A DNA stretch of 64,000 bases from Prorocentrum cordatum (lineage: Eukaryota; Sar; Dinophyceae; Prorocentrales; Prorocentraceae), in NCBI GenBank assembly GCA_963575745.1, contig CAUYUJ010019616.1, forward strand, positions 187,801 through 251,800. Reading direction: 5' to 3'. The notes beneath the pieces were generated by a model. It had not been told where the DNA came from, searched no databases, and saw only the letters and a program-made list of their open reading frames with translations. Every line of letters starts with the position of its first letter. The stretch's first letter is position 1. This document shows, piece after piece, positions 1 to 11,229 of the stretch. The position numbers and the translations under genes are program-made.

Positions 1-156
1 GATCATGAGCCTGTCGCCGATCTATCCGCGATGCATCGCCGATTCCAGGTCGATGCTTCTCCCACGAAGCGTTCCCCCTCGCTCCTCCTCTTCCTCGCAG
101 CCGAGACGCCGCGAGGGGAGATCTCCCCACGCTCCGCCTGGCGCCTCCATGCCCTC

Positions 157-314
157 AAGTCTTTCCTGTCCCTCCACAGGGGGAATGTTCAAACATAGTC
201 ACAAAACAGTCTGGGGAGGATATGTTTTGACTATGTTTGGCCATTTTGGAGTGTTCCCTGGCTATGTCTTAGCTCTCGTCCAAAATCCGCCTGTAGGGGG
301 GACATGCCCGACCT
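157..314. mobile_element. MITE-1 copy a (TIR element)
   Basis: First of eight copies of a roughly 160-bp element. The right end reads CGCCTGTAGGGGGG then ACATGCCCGACCT, the inverse of the left-end consensus TTAAGTCGGGCATGTCCC. The left arm here is degenerate (AAGTCTTTCCTGTCCC). The AT-richer core has TAGTC.....GTCTGGGGA as in the other copies. It is too short to encode protein. Confidence 0.75.
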
Positions 315-542
315 GACCCTTCCCCCAGCGCGCGGCCCGCTCTCGTTTTGCACGGGGCTCGCCGTCGGTGTCGCCGCGGACGCCGTCCATGTGAGGCAGC
401 AGGCCAGCTGCCCAGCTGCGGGCCGCTGCCGCTTTCGGACAACACGTGTGGTTGGGCATCGTGCCCATCTTTTTCGGTGCCCTTTTCGGGTGCCCAACCA
501 TTGTCGGGAACTCTTGGATGGCGTGTCGCTCCGCCAGTTCTG

Positions 543-690
543 GCCCATACCACGCTTTCGGCGCGGCACGCTATTCACCACCCAGTCCCCAGGCTTCTAC
601 GTCCCGAGCCTTTCCGAGCTGCCCGCCCCGCGGAGCGGAGCAGCACGCTATCCTCTTGCAGGGCACAGCGTGTCGCAGAGGCCGCCGTAC
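543..690. repeat. Dispersed family G, copy 1
   Basis: Shares GCGCGGCACGCTATTC, then CCCGCCCCGCGGAGCG and GCAGGGC, in the same order with copies near 54.9-55.25 kb and 61.19-61.37 kb. This copy keeps an intact TA at the position where the 55-kb copy carries a nested insertion. It is non-coding by appearance. Confidence 0.6.
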
Positions 691-1324
691 GCAGTACGCA
701 GTTCAATTGCATCTGCGGGGGACTTGGCCTGTGCGATCAACGGCGGTACTTCCTCGTATCCGACGTGAGTTCGGCGCGGATTCAATGTGTAGTAGGCGTC
801 AATTCGACGCGGATCCGACGTGGACTTAACACGGGTTCGACGCGTTCGACGTGGAGTTGACGCGGACAGCGGCGCGGTATGATGCAGTGTACGAGTAGGG
901 GTGTGCGGGTGCCTTGGCCAGGGCCATGATGTTTCCCCGGATCTCATGGACCCCTAACCTTTCAATGCGCTCCCTCCCCCCCCCTCGTCCGCGCACATGC
1001 CACAAGCCACGAGTTGCGACCCCTCCCTCTTAGACGCCCCCCTCGTTGGGCGTTCCTGACCTTACGGCTCAGTCCTCTTGTCGTTGTCGCAAGTTGCTCT
1101 CGGAGTTCGTCGGCCGATCGCGAGCATGTCCAGGCCATTCGCTGAAGTTAGTTCCTATTGTTTAACCGTGGGCTCTGGCGATTTTCAGCGCCGTCCTGCT
1201 TCATAAGCCGAAGAGGCTACCAGTTGCTTTCTTTTTCTGGGTCGGGCCGACACCCAGTCCTCTTCAATTTCCTCTTCCGCGCTCCTCCTCCTGCCTCCTC
1301 CTCCTGCCTCCAGGAATCGCGGAA
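691..1324. other. No gene recognised
   Basis: GC-rich unique-looking sequence with short GACGCGGA-like repeats around 775-865. Open frames on both strands are short, overlap each other and show no protein motif. Confidence 0.5.
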
Positions 1325-1396
1325 GCTGAGAGCAGGTCTGCCACCGCCCCCTCCTCGTTCTCCTCCTCCTCGTCCTCCTCCTCCTCCTCCTCCTCT
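1325..1396 (+). repeat. (CCT)n polypyrimidine tract
   Basis: Imperfect CCT/CTC trinucleotide tract on the + strand. It is one of about nine such tracts in this orientation in the window. No exon could be recognised immediately downstream. Confidence 0.85.
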
Positions 1397-1684
1397 GACC
1401 CTCTGGAAGCCTTCGTGCTGCTCTGGCAGGTTCCAGCATATTGCAGGTCTGCGCTGCTGATGTTCCTTGTGGACCATCCTGTGACCGCCCCAGGGACCCT
1501 CCTAGGATCCTCTTGTGGCCTCCCTGCGACTCTGGCCGTGCCTAGCCCAGAACGACCTCGTTCTGAGCGGTGTGGACCACGATGGCTCCAGGCCGTTCGG
1601 ACCGTTGGGCCACCGTACCCGACAGAGCGGTGGCTCCAGGCAATTGGGCCCATTGACGCGGTTAAGGCGCCCCAGAGCAATTTG

Positions 1685-2470
1685 ACTTGAGCAGATCCAT
1701 TCTCCAGCTGAATATAATTGATACCTTACTGGGACCTGCTTCGAAACTAAGTAGAAGAGAGCAGATCCCATACACAACTGATTCCAAGTGGATTCCGATT
1801 GGGCTCTAGTACGAATCTGATTGACATGGAGCAGGTCCCAGGCCCAGCTGATTCAAATTGCATCCTTATTCTAAGTTATTTGGAACTGGGCAGATCCCAG
1901 ACCCAGCTGATGCCAATTTGATTCCCATTGGGATATCATCAGAATCGAATTGGAACGGAGCAGATCTCAGATCCAGCTGATTCGAATTGGATTCCGATTG
2001 GGATCAATTTAGAAGCTAATCGGAATGGAGCACATCCCATATCCAGTTGATTTGAAGTATAGCGCCTGTGGAATTCACTTTGAATATACTTGGAATCCAG
2101 CAGATCACAGATCCAGCTAATTCAATTTGAAATCCTATGAGGGTCTAATCATAATCGAATTCGAATGGAACTGTCCCATATCCAGCTGATTACAATTGGA
2201 TTCCGATTGGGACCTACTTAGGAAGCACTTGGAATGAAGCTTATCCCAGATCCAGTTGATTCCAAGTCTATCAGAATTGGACTCCAATTCGAGTTCAATT
2301 GGAATTCAGCGGATCACAGATCCAGCTGATTACAATTTCATTTCGATTTCAATCTAAGTCGAGTCTGACTGGACTTGAGCGGATCCCGAATCCAGCTGAT
2401 TCTTGTTGGATTCCGATTGGAATCGAATGTGAATTGTGTTAGACCGGAGCATATACCAATCCAGCTGATC
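1685..2470. repeat. ~70-bp tandem satellite
   Basis: About twelve diverged head-to-tail units, each containing GCAGATCCCAGATCCAGCTG, then GATTCCAATTGGATT and GGGATC. The spacing between GATCC(C)AGATCCAGCTGAT motifs is about 65-75 bp. It is markedly more AT-rich than its surroundings and has no coding capacity. Confidence 0.85.
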
Positions 2471-2635
2471 CTAGTTGGAACCCGGAATGAGAACACAGCG
2501 GAACCATGACGACTAGGAAAGATGGATGAGCAGGCACGGATGAAATGAAGGGAATGATCAGTAAGAGCACATATGAAAAGATTACGCACCGATGCAATAT
2601 GAGTGGGTGTTTTGTTGGGAGGGATTGCGCACCTA

Positions 2636-2698
2636 TGCATGTATGTATGCATGTATGTATGCATGCAAGAGTTATGAATGTATGTGTTAATGCATGTG

Positions 2699-2741
<43 letters not shown>

Positions 2742-2912
2742 ATGCATGCATGCATGCATGCATGTTTGTATGTATGCATGTATGTATGTATGCATGCATG
2801 AGTGTATGTATGTACGTTTATGTAGGTAGGTAGGTCAGTAGGTAGGTAGATAAGTACGTATGCATGCATGCATGGATGGGTGGATGGATGGGTGGATGGA
2901 TTGATGGACGGA
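2636..2912. repeat. Compound tetranucleotide microsatellite
   Basis: Successive blocks of ATGT/ATGC, (GTCT)n at about 2700-2740, (GCAT)n, GTAG and GGAT repeats. Open frames here (poly Cys-Met, Thr-Asp-Arg) are repeat translations, not genes. Confidence 0.95.
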
Positions 2913-3578
2913 TGCAGGTATGCATGTACTCATGTGTCCTTCTAGATGTAGTTGTGTAGCTCCGCATACGCGTATTTCACATTCCGTGCTGGGCTTCAGC
3001 GTCTGGTGGTCCCCCGTCGCGGCCCGATGGAAGCAGCAGGGCGACCTGACGGAGACGAGAGAGCGCCACGACGGCGGCAAGGCGCGCGTGCGCACGCTGT
3101 CGCAGAAAGGCAGATTCGGAGGGCGTGTGGAGAAGGCGGGTCGCCCAGCATGTGCCGGCAAGCGCACACATGCATCGTCGGGAGCCTTGAGACGGGGGTC
3201 AGCCAGAACGTCGAATCTTGCAGGATCCTGCAAAGCCAGGGTTGCATTGACCCACGCTAGCGCGCCCGTATCTTGCAGGATCCCGCAGGATCTTGCAGGC
3301 TGCTGCAAAGCCTGGTCAGCCCAGATTTGCATTGACCCGGGTCAGTGCGTCCCCGACAGTGACCCGTTGTTCTTTCGGAAAGTGCGTCAACGATTACAGC
3401 AGTGTCCGTGCGTATACAGCAAGTTCGACGTGAAGCTTTAACAGCGCCTTTGGTATGACAGCACGGTTGTCGCGTGTCCTCCGACTCTGAACGTATTGAT
3501 ATATCGACGACGATTACGGCGAATCGCAGCCGCCTCCTGCCTTTTAGGATACGCTGATGTGGCCAAACGTTTGTGGAA
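2913..3578. other. No gene; short internal duplication
   Basis: Contains two related segments (about 3213-3256 and 3270-3345), each with CTTGCAGGATCC.GCA followed by TGCAAAGCC and GCATTGACCC. No protein motif was seen on either strand. Confidence 0.5.
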
Positions 3579-5705
3579 AGTTTGGCCACGCTATTGGGAG
3601 CTTCTTGGGTCATTCTTGGGGTCTCCTGGGAGCTTCCTGTGGGTCTCTTGCAGACCATTCGGGGGCCTTATTTTTAGAAATCTGTGGCCGAATTACAATG
3701 TTCCTGGCACGTCTGACGCCGTCAGCGCTGGCTTGGGAGCCACTTTGGGCTGCCTTGGGGCCCTCTTGGAGCGCTTCAGGTTCGTCTTGAAAGCTATCTT
3801 GGGCGTGTAGGAGGCCTCTTGGGTCGTCTTGGAGCCCTTTTTATGGCCGTCTTGGGAGCTTGTTGGGCCGTCCTAGGGCCATCTTGGAGGCCTTGGGCGA
3901 TCTCAGGCCAATCTTGGGTTGCTCTTGGGCCGTCTTTGGCCGTCGAAAGGCAGTTTTAAAGCAACTACCACAATTCTCCAAAACCTACGGAAAATCAATG
4001 CATCTGCAATCTTCAGGCCTTCCTGGAGTTCCTCTTGGACGCCTCTTGGGCCGCCTTTGGGGCATCTTTGGCGCTTCTGGAGCCGTCTTGGGCTCTCTTG
4101 GACAATCTAGACGGTCTTGGAGGCATCTTGGGATCGTCTTGGAGACTGTCCCGGGACTATCTTGGGCGCTCTTGGGGCCATCTTGCCCGTCTTGCAGGCA
4201 GCTTGGAGGCCATCTTGGGCCATCTTGGGCCGTCTTGGCCGTCTCGAAGGCGATTTGGGCTACGAGGGGTGGATTTTGGGGAGCTTTCCGGGAGGCCGGC
4301 GGGCGGGCTGGGCCGAAGCCCCAGGAGGAGTTCTTTAGAAGAGAACCAACACCCACCAGACATCCAGCGCGCAATCAAGAGGGGGCGGCGGATCGAAGAC
4401 GCCTACGTAGGCTGGTTTACGGCGAATCACAGCTGCCCCCTGCTTTAGGAATCGCCCATGTGGCCGAGGGTTGTGGCAAGGGCTCTGCCAAGCTATCGGA
4501 CCATGTGTTCCCCCAACCCGTTGGGGAACACTTGGGGGAGGATGGCGGGGAAGATCCGCAGGAGGAGGATGAGGAGGAGGAGGAGGAGGAGGAGGAGGAG
4601 GAGGAGTAGGAGGAGGGGGCATCTTGGGAGCCTCTGGGTGCACTCTTTGGGCCTCCTGGGAGCTTACTGGAAGCCTCTTGGGGGCCTCCTTGGGCTTCCT
4701 TGGGCCTCTTTGGGGCCTTTGGGGGCCTCTCGGGAGCCTTCTTTGCCGTCTTAGGACATTCCTGGCCCGTCTGACGCCGTCTCGGGGGCCTCTCTGGGCT
4801 GACTTGGGGCCCTCTTGGGGTGCTCCAGGGCCGTCTTGGAGGCCATCTTGGGCGTCTTGGAAGCCTCTTGGGCCGTCTTGGGGCCTTCTGGGGGCCGTCT
4901 TGGGGGCTCTTGGTCTGTTCTGGGGCCATCTTGGATGCTTCTTGGGCGACCTTGAGGCGATTGAGCCGTCTCGGACCGTCGGAAGGCCGAAAGGAAGCAA
5001 ATGCCACAATCGTTCAAAAACTATGGAACATCAATGAGTTTGGTCTCTTCGGGCCTCCTGGAAGCCCTCTTGAAGGCCTCTTGGGCCGTCTTCGAGGCCT
5101 CTTGGGTGCCTCTTGTGCCGTCTGGGGCCATCTTCGAGCCATTTTGGGCCGTCTTGGTGGCCTCCTGGCCCGTGTGAAGCCGTCGGAGACCGTCTGGGGG
5201 GCCTCTCTGGGCCGACTTGGGGTCGCCTTGGGGTGCTCCAGGGCCGTCTCGGAGGCCATCTTCGGAATCTTGGAGGCCTCTGGGGCCATCTTGGAACCTT
5301 TTCGGGGGCGTCTTGGAGGCCTCTTGGGCCGTTCTGGGGCCATCTTGGAAGCCTCTCGGCGATCTTGGGGCGATCTTGTTGAGCTCTTGGGCCGTCTCGG
5401 GCCGTCGGAAGCCCTGCAAGAAGCAAATACCAACCTCCTTCAAAAACCACAGGACAATCAATGATTTTGGCCTCTTCGGTCGGGCTGTGATGGAGGACCT
5501 CTTGGAGGCCGTTTGGGCTGTCTTGGAGGCCTCTTGGGGGCCTCTTGGGCCCTCGTAGGCCTTCTTGAAGCCATCTTGGGCCGTCTTGGGTGCATCTGGA
5601 GGCCATCATGTGCTCTCTTGACGCCATCTTGGCCGTCTTGGAGGCATCTTAGAGGCCATCGTGGGCCATCTCGGCCGTCTAAGAGGCATCTTGGAATACA
5701 TTGTG
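3579..5705. repeat. G-rich degenerate satellite with higher-order repeat
   Basis: Basic units of about 20-30 bp resembling CTTGGGCCGTCTTGGAGGCC. A higher-order unit recurs: CCTGGC.CGTCTGACGCCGTC at about 3704, 4759 and 5166. An A-rich linker (AAGCAA.TACCACAA then CAATCAATGA-like) recurs at about 3950, 4990 and 5415, about 424 bp apart for the last two. Long open frames on both strands (Gly/Leu/Gly/Arg or Pro/Arg/Arg) are repeat artefacts. Confidence 0.85.
4555..4612 (+). repeat. (GGA)n purine tract
   Basis: GGA/GAG trinucleotide run embedded in the satellite. On the minus strand it is a CCT tract. Confidence 0.9.
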
Positions 5706-5874
5706 GGTTATCTTGGGCGAGAAAGGCATTTACATGTACATTTTCCGGGTGGCTTGCGCGCTGGGCCGAAGCCCCAATGGGGATTTCTAGAAGAACCACG
5801 AACCTTTTGAACATTGGCACGACAGGCACCCGTGTGGCAAGCCAACAGGGGGCGGCGGATCGAAGACGTTTTCG

Positions 5875-6458
5875 CATGCATATACATACATGCATGCATG
5901 CATACATACATACATACCTACGTGCATACATCCATACACACTTACATACATACATACATATACACATAAACATACTTTCATCCATGCATACACACATATC
6001 TACATACGTACATACATACATACATACATACATACATACATACAAACATACAGACAGACATACATACATACATACATACATATATGCATACACACATGCA
6101 TACATGCAGACATACACACATACAGACACACCTATACATACATACATCCATCCGTCCATACATACATACATACATACACACAGCCATACATACATACATA
6201 CATACATACAGACGCACCCATACAGATCTGCATAGATACAGACATCCATACATACATACATATACACAGTCATTCATACAGACATACAGACAGACAAGCA
6301 TGCATGCATACATACATACATACATACACACGCATACCCACCTACCTACCTACCTACCTACCTACCTACCTACATACCTACATACATACATACATACACA
6401 CATACACACATACACACATACACACATACATACATACATACATACATACATACATACA

Positions 6459-6492
<34 letters not shown>

Positions 6493-6770
6493 CACACATA
6501 CACATACATACATACATACATACATACATGCATACATATATACATGCATGCATGCATACATGCATACATGCATACATGCATACATGCATACATACATATA
6601 TACATACATACATTCACACATACATACACATACACACATATATTTACACACATACATACATACATACATGCATGCATACATACATACATACATACACACG
6701 TACGTACGTACGTACGTACATACATACACATATCCATGCACGTATGTATACAATCAAACATACAAGCGCA
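5875..6770. repeat. (CATA)n tetranucleotide array, ~0.9 kb
   Basis: Nearly continuous CATA/ATAC repeats with CACA, CAGA, CTAC and GTAC variant blocks. Open frames reading IHTYIHTY or VCMYVCMY are translations of the repeat. Confidence 0.97.
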
Positions 6771-6840
6771 CGTAAAGGTATAGTAGTGTATCCAATGGGC
6801 TACGGCACATCTCGCCACCGTGCGTAGGTTGTAGGTCAGA

Positions 6841-7395
6841 AGCCGCTTGGATGCTTACGGGAATCTCGTGGGGGGCCTCCCGGAAGCCTCTTGGTGGCGG
6901 TCTGGGAGGTCCTGGGGCTTCTCGACGCTTCTTGGCGGGTTCCTGGGCCTGTTGGGCGCTTCTAGGGGGTTCCTTGGAGGCCTGCTGGCGATCGCGGAGG
7001 TCATCTTGGGGCGGAGAGCGCAGAATGTAGAATGTCGCTTCGAGCTCCTCCACTTAGGGGTCCTCTTGGGTCCCTTTTGGGGCCTCCTGGTTCATCTTAA
7101 GCCCCTGTCGGGCCGTGTGGGGGCCCTCTTGGGACGTCTTGGGGCGATCTTTCCATTTTGGGGCGTTGGAAGCCCGAAGAGGCGGGAACGCTAAAGCCTT
7201 TCAACCATCAACGGGGAATCTATGATTTTAGCCTCTCAGGGCCCTTTCGGAGGGCTCTCTTGGAGCCCTTTTGGGGCCTCTTGGGGGCTCTTGGGTTGTC
7301 TGGAGGGCATCACGGGCAGTCTTGGGGCCGTCTCGGGGCGCTCTTGGACCCTCTTGGGCGCTTGAAGGCAACCCTGTGGGTCCTCCAAGCCGTCT
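6841..7395. repeat. Second block of the G-rich satellite
   Basis: Same CTTGGG(C)C.TCTTGGGG units as 3579-5705, including the A-rich linker (CTTTCAACCATCAACGGGGA then ATCTATGATTTTAGCC at about 7200). It is separated from the first block by the CATA array and about 70 bp of other sequence. Confidence 0.75.
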
Positions 7396-9045
7396 TGGGC
7401 CGGGTCACCGTCCAGGAGTCCCACGCGAAACACCCCAGCAGCGCTTGGCAGCGCCCAAGAAGCTGTGAGCCTGGCGAAACTCCATTTCGTTCCAAAGGAA
7501 AGGTGGCGGATTGTTTATAAGTATCAGAATCGTTTGTCAGGGGCAACGTATCTTTGGGCTGACGAGCGTTATCCAAATACCAAGGAAGGACCAGCAGTGT
7601 GACCGATGCTTTCTCTTACAGCGCTCCTGCTGGCAGCTGGTAGCCACACAAGTTTCTCATCGCTCCAGCGCCGCGATCGAAAGTCAGCGCCGCTGAAGTC
7701 CTTCTTCGTGTTGGCTCAAGCAGGATCGATCAGCGGTTCCGTGACGAATATTTGTCCCCCCTAGTGGCAGGCCGTCCAGAGGCCAGAATGAAGCATGGGC
7801 CCCGATAGAAACCCTGAGTGGTGTGGTGGGGCACAGACCGATCCAGGCTCATCACATTCAATACCCTGAATTGGAGACATGTTTGGGCTCGGAAGGAGCT
7901 CGCTGTTGCTTAGGTCTTAGGTCCTTCCAGTTGGTTCTCCATCGCCCGTCGTGCACCCAGGCGCCTGCGGGGCCAAGCAGAGGCCTCGCTCCTTGTGCGT
8001 TCGGTCTGGTAGCTGGCAGCAGCTTGACTGCGGTATATAGTCTACCACAGTCTATCGTGTTTTGCGTTCGGCTCCCTCACTCTAAGAATGAGGGGAGCCG
8101 AACCTGGCCCCCCGACGTCGTGATTTGTTTTTTAACCATGGACCCTCAGAGTTCTAGACCCCGGGCCACTTTTCCACCTCTTCTAATCCGAGTCGGCTGC
8201 TGACGGCCCCGCGGCACGGGGACGGGCACCTGGAGGCAGAAACGCGGCCGATGCGAGCATGCCTGGGGCATCACCTCGACTGCACTACAGATCATCAGCG
8301 AGCGCGGGGGGGAAGATAGAAGGAACTGGCTTGCTCAGAAGGCGGCGGGGCTTCTTAGATTCAGTCGCGTTTTCTGAGAAGTTGTCTGCGTTTTCGGGGG
8401 AGGCTCAGACAGCTTCTCAGAAGGCCCGAGCCGTTCGAGGCTTCTGAGAAGGCCCGCCCCTTCTCACTTCTTCCCCTAGGCTCGACACCGAATAGAGCGA
8501 GGGAGTGGAACGATCTAGACCCGCGAGGGCCCCCGGATTTAGGAAAAGGACAAGAATCGTTCGTCTTGACTCTGCTCACGACGCGAACATGCCTGTGGCA
8601 GTGGCTCGACTGCGCCACGGAGCGAGGGGGCCGAGCGGTCCTGCACCGCCCTTGGGTCCATGGCCGCAGCGGCCGCGCCCCCCCGTCTTTGGCCAGCCTC
8701 TTCTCTTCCTCTTGCCCAGTGTGCCCTGGCCCGGCCTCTTCCTGCGCGCCCCTCTCTCTCCTCCGCGGCCGCTCTCTGCTCTCCCCCCCCTCCGCTCGCC
8801 TCGCGCCCAGCGCGCCCAGCGCGCCCCGCCGGCCTTCGACCGCGCTGGTGCTCGCCCTCGCCGCCGACCGGAGCAGCCGTTTGCCAGCGGCGACTTGGGT
8901 CCAAGACGCGGCGGATCGAGCAGTGGCGAAGCGTCCTGGCGCGCCCACAGACCCAGCAAATAATGTTGTAAGAACCTCGTGTGGTTTGCACGAGATGTTC
9001 CTAAAACATTCCTGACTGAGTCTGTCTTGCTTCAGCACATCGGGC
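7396..9045. other. No confirmed gene
   Basis: Mostly unique GC-rich DNA. Around 8835-8960 one + strand frame reads ALVLALAADRSSRLPAATW, which could be exon-like, but no family was recognised and the other strand is equally open. A possible spliced-leader remnant is listed separately at 7707-7720. Confidence 0.4.
7707..7720 (+). other. Possible spliced-leader 3' remnant
   Basis: CGTGTTGGCTCAAG is identical to the last 14 bases of the better spliced-leader-like site at 43210-43230. Upstream bases do not match the leader, so this is weak. Confidence 0.25.
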
Positions 9046-9049
9046 TTAT

Positions 9050-9080
9050 GTTCTAAGAACATTGTTTTTGTTCTTAGAAC
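9050..9080. repeat. Perfect 11-bp inverted repeat
   Basis: GTTCTAAGAAC at 9050-9060 and its reverse complement GTTCTTAGAAC at 9070-9080, with a related CCTAAGAACAC further right. Probably one end of a hairpin element rather than a terminator. Confidence 0.6.
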
Positions 9081-9410
9081 ATTCGTGGGTCCTAAGAACA
9101 CTTCGTGGCAGGCCTGTAGCAGTGCCTGCTCGAGTGAAGGCGACGGCGGGACGCATCCGTGGCAGCATTGAGGCACGGGGGGGCCGGCGAGGCCAGAGGG
9201 GCCCCGACCCCCGACGTCGTCTTCTCTCCGCGACGTCGTGCTTGGACGCTCGAGGCCCGGCAGGGGCCCCATGGGGCCGAGATTGGAGGAGAATGGGGGC
9301 CCAAAGAATATACACCACCACCACGTCGATTCCTCCTCTCTCCTCTTTCCAGCGAGAGGGAGGGGGGGAGGGAGATGGTGGTGGTGTATACTTTTGGGCT
9401 CCCTAGAGAA

Positions 9411-9960
9411 CCCTCCCGTCGTGTTTTTTCCATGGCTCGAGGAGGTCGGGGGGGGGGGGAGAAGAGCGCCGCGGGCGGCGGCGCAGGCTCGCGCCGTGCA
9501 GACCTCGAGCGCGAGTGCCAGAGGACATGGCTTTCCAGCGGCCGGCCGGGGAGTGGCGAAGAGGCACACCGACCAGGGACCCAGACCCCCGACGTCGCGC
9601 TGTGTCCACAGCGTCGACACCCAGAGGCCTCGACCCCCTTCCCCGGATACCCGCTTCTCATCCCGAGCCGTTTTTTATGGTCCAGAGGCCCAGGGGGCCG
9701 AAATGAGAGAAGAATCCTCCCATCGTGATCTTTGTTTCATGACTCGAGGAGGTCTGGTGTTAAGTCGGGCATGTCCCTCTACAGGAGGAGTATTCAAAAA
9801 TAGTTAAAGATAGTCTGGGGACTATGTTTAAAGGTTTTGTTTTGGCTATTTTCGGGTATGCTTGGAATTTGTTCAATTTGTCCATCCAAATCCGCCTGTA
9901 GGGGGACATGCCCCACCTCATCCCATCGTGATCTCTGCTTCATGACTCGAGGAGGTCTGG
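9411..9960. repeat. Triplicated 40-bp repeat flanking MITE-1b
   Basis: The segment TCCCATCGTGATCTTTGTTT followed by CATGACTCGAGGAGGTCTGG occurs at 9718-9757 and 9921-9960, one on each side of MITE-1b, with a diverged copy at about 9411-9448. Between them are family-D-like sequences such as CCCAGACCCCCGACGTCGCG with a palindrome around 9595-9625. Confidence 0.75.
9761..9918. mobile_element. MITE-1 copy b
   Basis: Left end AAGTCGGGCATGTCCCTCTA then CAGGAGGAGTATTCAAA; right end AATCCGCCTGTAGGGGGACA then TGCCCCACCT. This is a nearly intact TIR pair around an AT-rich core containing TAGTCTGGGGACTATG. Confidence 0.88.
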
Positions 9961-10125
9961 GCACGCACCGCGGTGCGTGGCCACAGCGGGGGTCGCCCGC
10001 GCTGCGGCTCCCCCCGGCAGGCCGCCCGGCGGAGGGGCCAAGCGGCTACGTCGCGGCGCTGCGGTCTCTTGGCGGCCGCGGCGGCCCTGGCGCGGCAGGC
10101 AGCCGCGGCCGCGGCCGCGGCGACG

Positions 10126-10247
10126 ACGTCCTCGACGACATCGTCGACGGTGACGACGACGTCGACGTCGACAACGACAACGACGTCGACGACGTCGACG
10201 ATGTTGCCAACGACAACGACAACGACAATGACGACAGCAACACTAAC

Positions 10248-10301
<54 letters not shown>

Positions 10302-10440
10302 CCAACACCAACAACAACAACATCAGCAACAAACACAACAATAATAACAGCACCAGCAACAACAGCAGCAATATCAACATCAACATCAACATCAACATCA
10401 ACATCAACAACACCACCAACAACAGCAACAACAACACGAG

Positions 10441-10474
<34 letters not shown>

Positions 10475-10486
10475 ACGAAGGCGTTG
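10126..10486. repeat. GAC/ACA trinucleotide arrays
   Basis: GAC/GTC-rich tract (10126-10240) passing into (ACA)n about 10240-10440 with CATCAA blocks, then (GAC)n. Apparent Thr-, Asp-, Gln- or Val-rich proteins are repeat translations. Confidence 0.95.
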
Positions 10487-11020
10487 TGACACGGTGTTGT
10501 GACACGGTGTTGTGACCAAACCGTGTGGTGAGTCAGTAGGTCGCCGAGCGAGTTCCATTTCTCGCAAAGTGCCTACTCGCACACGTCCGAACAAAAACAT
10601 GCCTTTCTCTGCGTAATAGATCGTAAATCCCCCGCGGCGGATCCAGGCAATTTGCGAGCAGTTGATTTGCGAGTAGTGGAACGCGCCCGTCCAGGAGGGA
10701 TCGGGTCACCGCACGGTTTGGGGACTCGGGTCGTTCTGCGAGGCAGTCCTGGGCGGCGGCGGCCTCCGAGGTCCCAGGACCATGCGGCAACGGACCGCAC
10801 GGTGAGGCCGTGGGGGTTCCGAGGTGACCACACGGCTCGTCACCACACGGCACTGGAGCCCCAGGCAGATCTCGCACGATGCGTTTTTTGTCGATCTGGG
10901 TGCCTTTTCCCAGAGTCCAGCCCTCTCGGGGCCCGTTATCGGGCCTCGGGGCCATCGAAACCGGATCCGGGAGGAAGAAGTGGCCCTGGGGGGAAAGGGT
11001 CTCAGGCCTCCCAGATGGTG
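10487..11020. other. No gene; CACCGCACGGT-rich palindromic segment
   Basis: Contains GTGACACGGTGTTGTGACAC, and between about 10690 and 10860 repeated CACCGCACGGT/ACCGCACGGTGA motifs in both orientations, suggesting a hairpin element related to the one at 55455-55590. Confidence 0.45.
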
Positions 11021-11021
11021 T

Positions 11022-11229
11022 CAGAGTAGATGGCGTCGGAGGATCGCACCACATCGCCGATGCATCGGCGATGCGGCTCGATGAGGAGCCCGACTTCCCG
11101 CATGCCGGCGTCGCCGATGCACTGCCGACGTCGCCGATGCATCGCCGATGCATCGCCGATGCATTGGCGAAGCATCTGCGATGCGCCGCGATCTTCCGAC
11201 CCCATCTGTTCGGACCCCATCTACGAAGC
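11022..11229. mobile_element. CGATGCATCGGCGATG hairpin element
   Basis: Left arm GAGTAGATGGCGTCGGAGGA then TCGC; right arm GCGATCTTCCGACCCCATCT, an imperfect inverted repeat. The core is a run of CGCCGATGCATCG units that are themselves palindromic. Similar CGATGCATCGCCGAT stretches occur at 20-60 and 33750-33800. Confidence 0.75.

Noticed and set aside
5890-6783. Long open frames of His/Thr/Tyr/Ile repeats
   Set aside because: Direct translations of the CATA tetranucleotide array in every frame; no coding signal.
9050-9080. Rho-independent terminator
   Set aside because: The inverted repeat has no adjoining gene or T-tract in a bacterial context and the window is eukaryotic.
8361-9620. 419-aa minus-strand open frame
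   Set aside because: Crosses several hairpin repeats and has Arg/Gly/Ala-rich composition typical of antisense GC-rich DNA.
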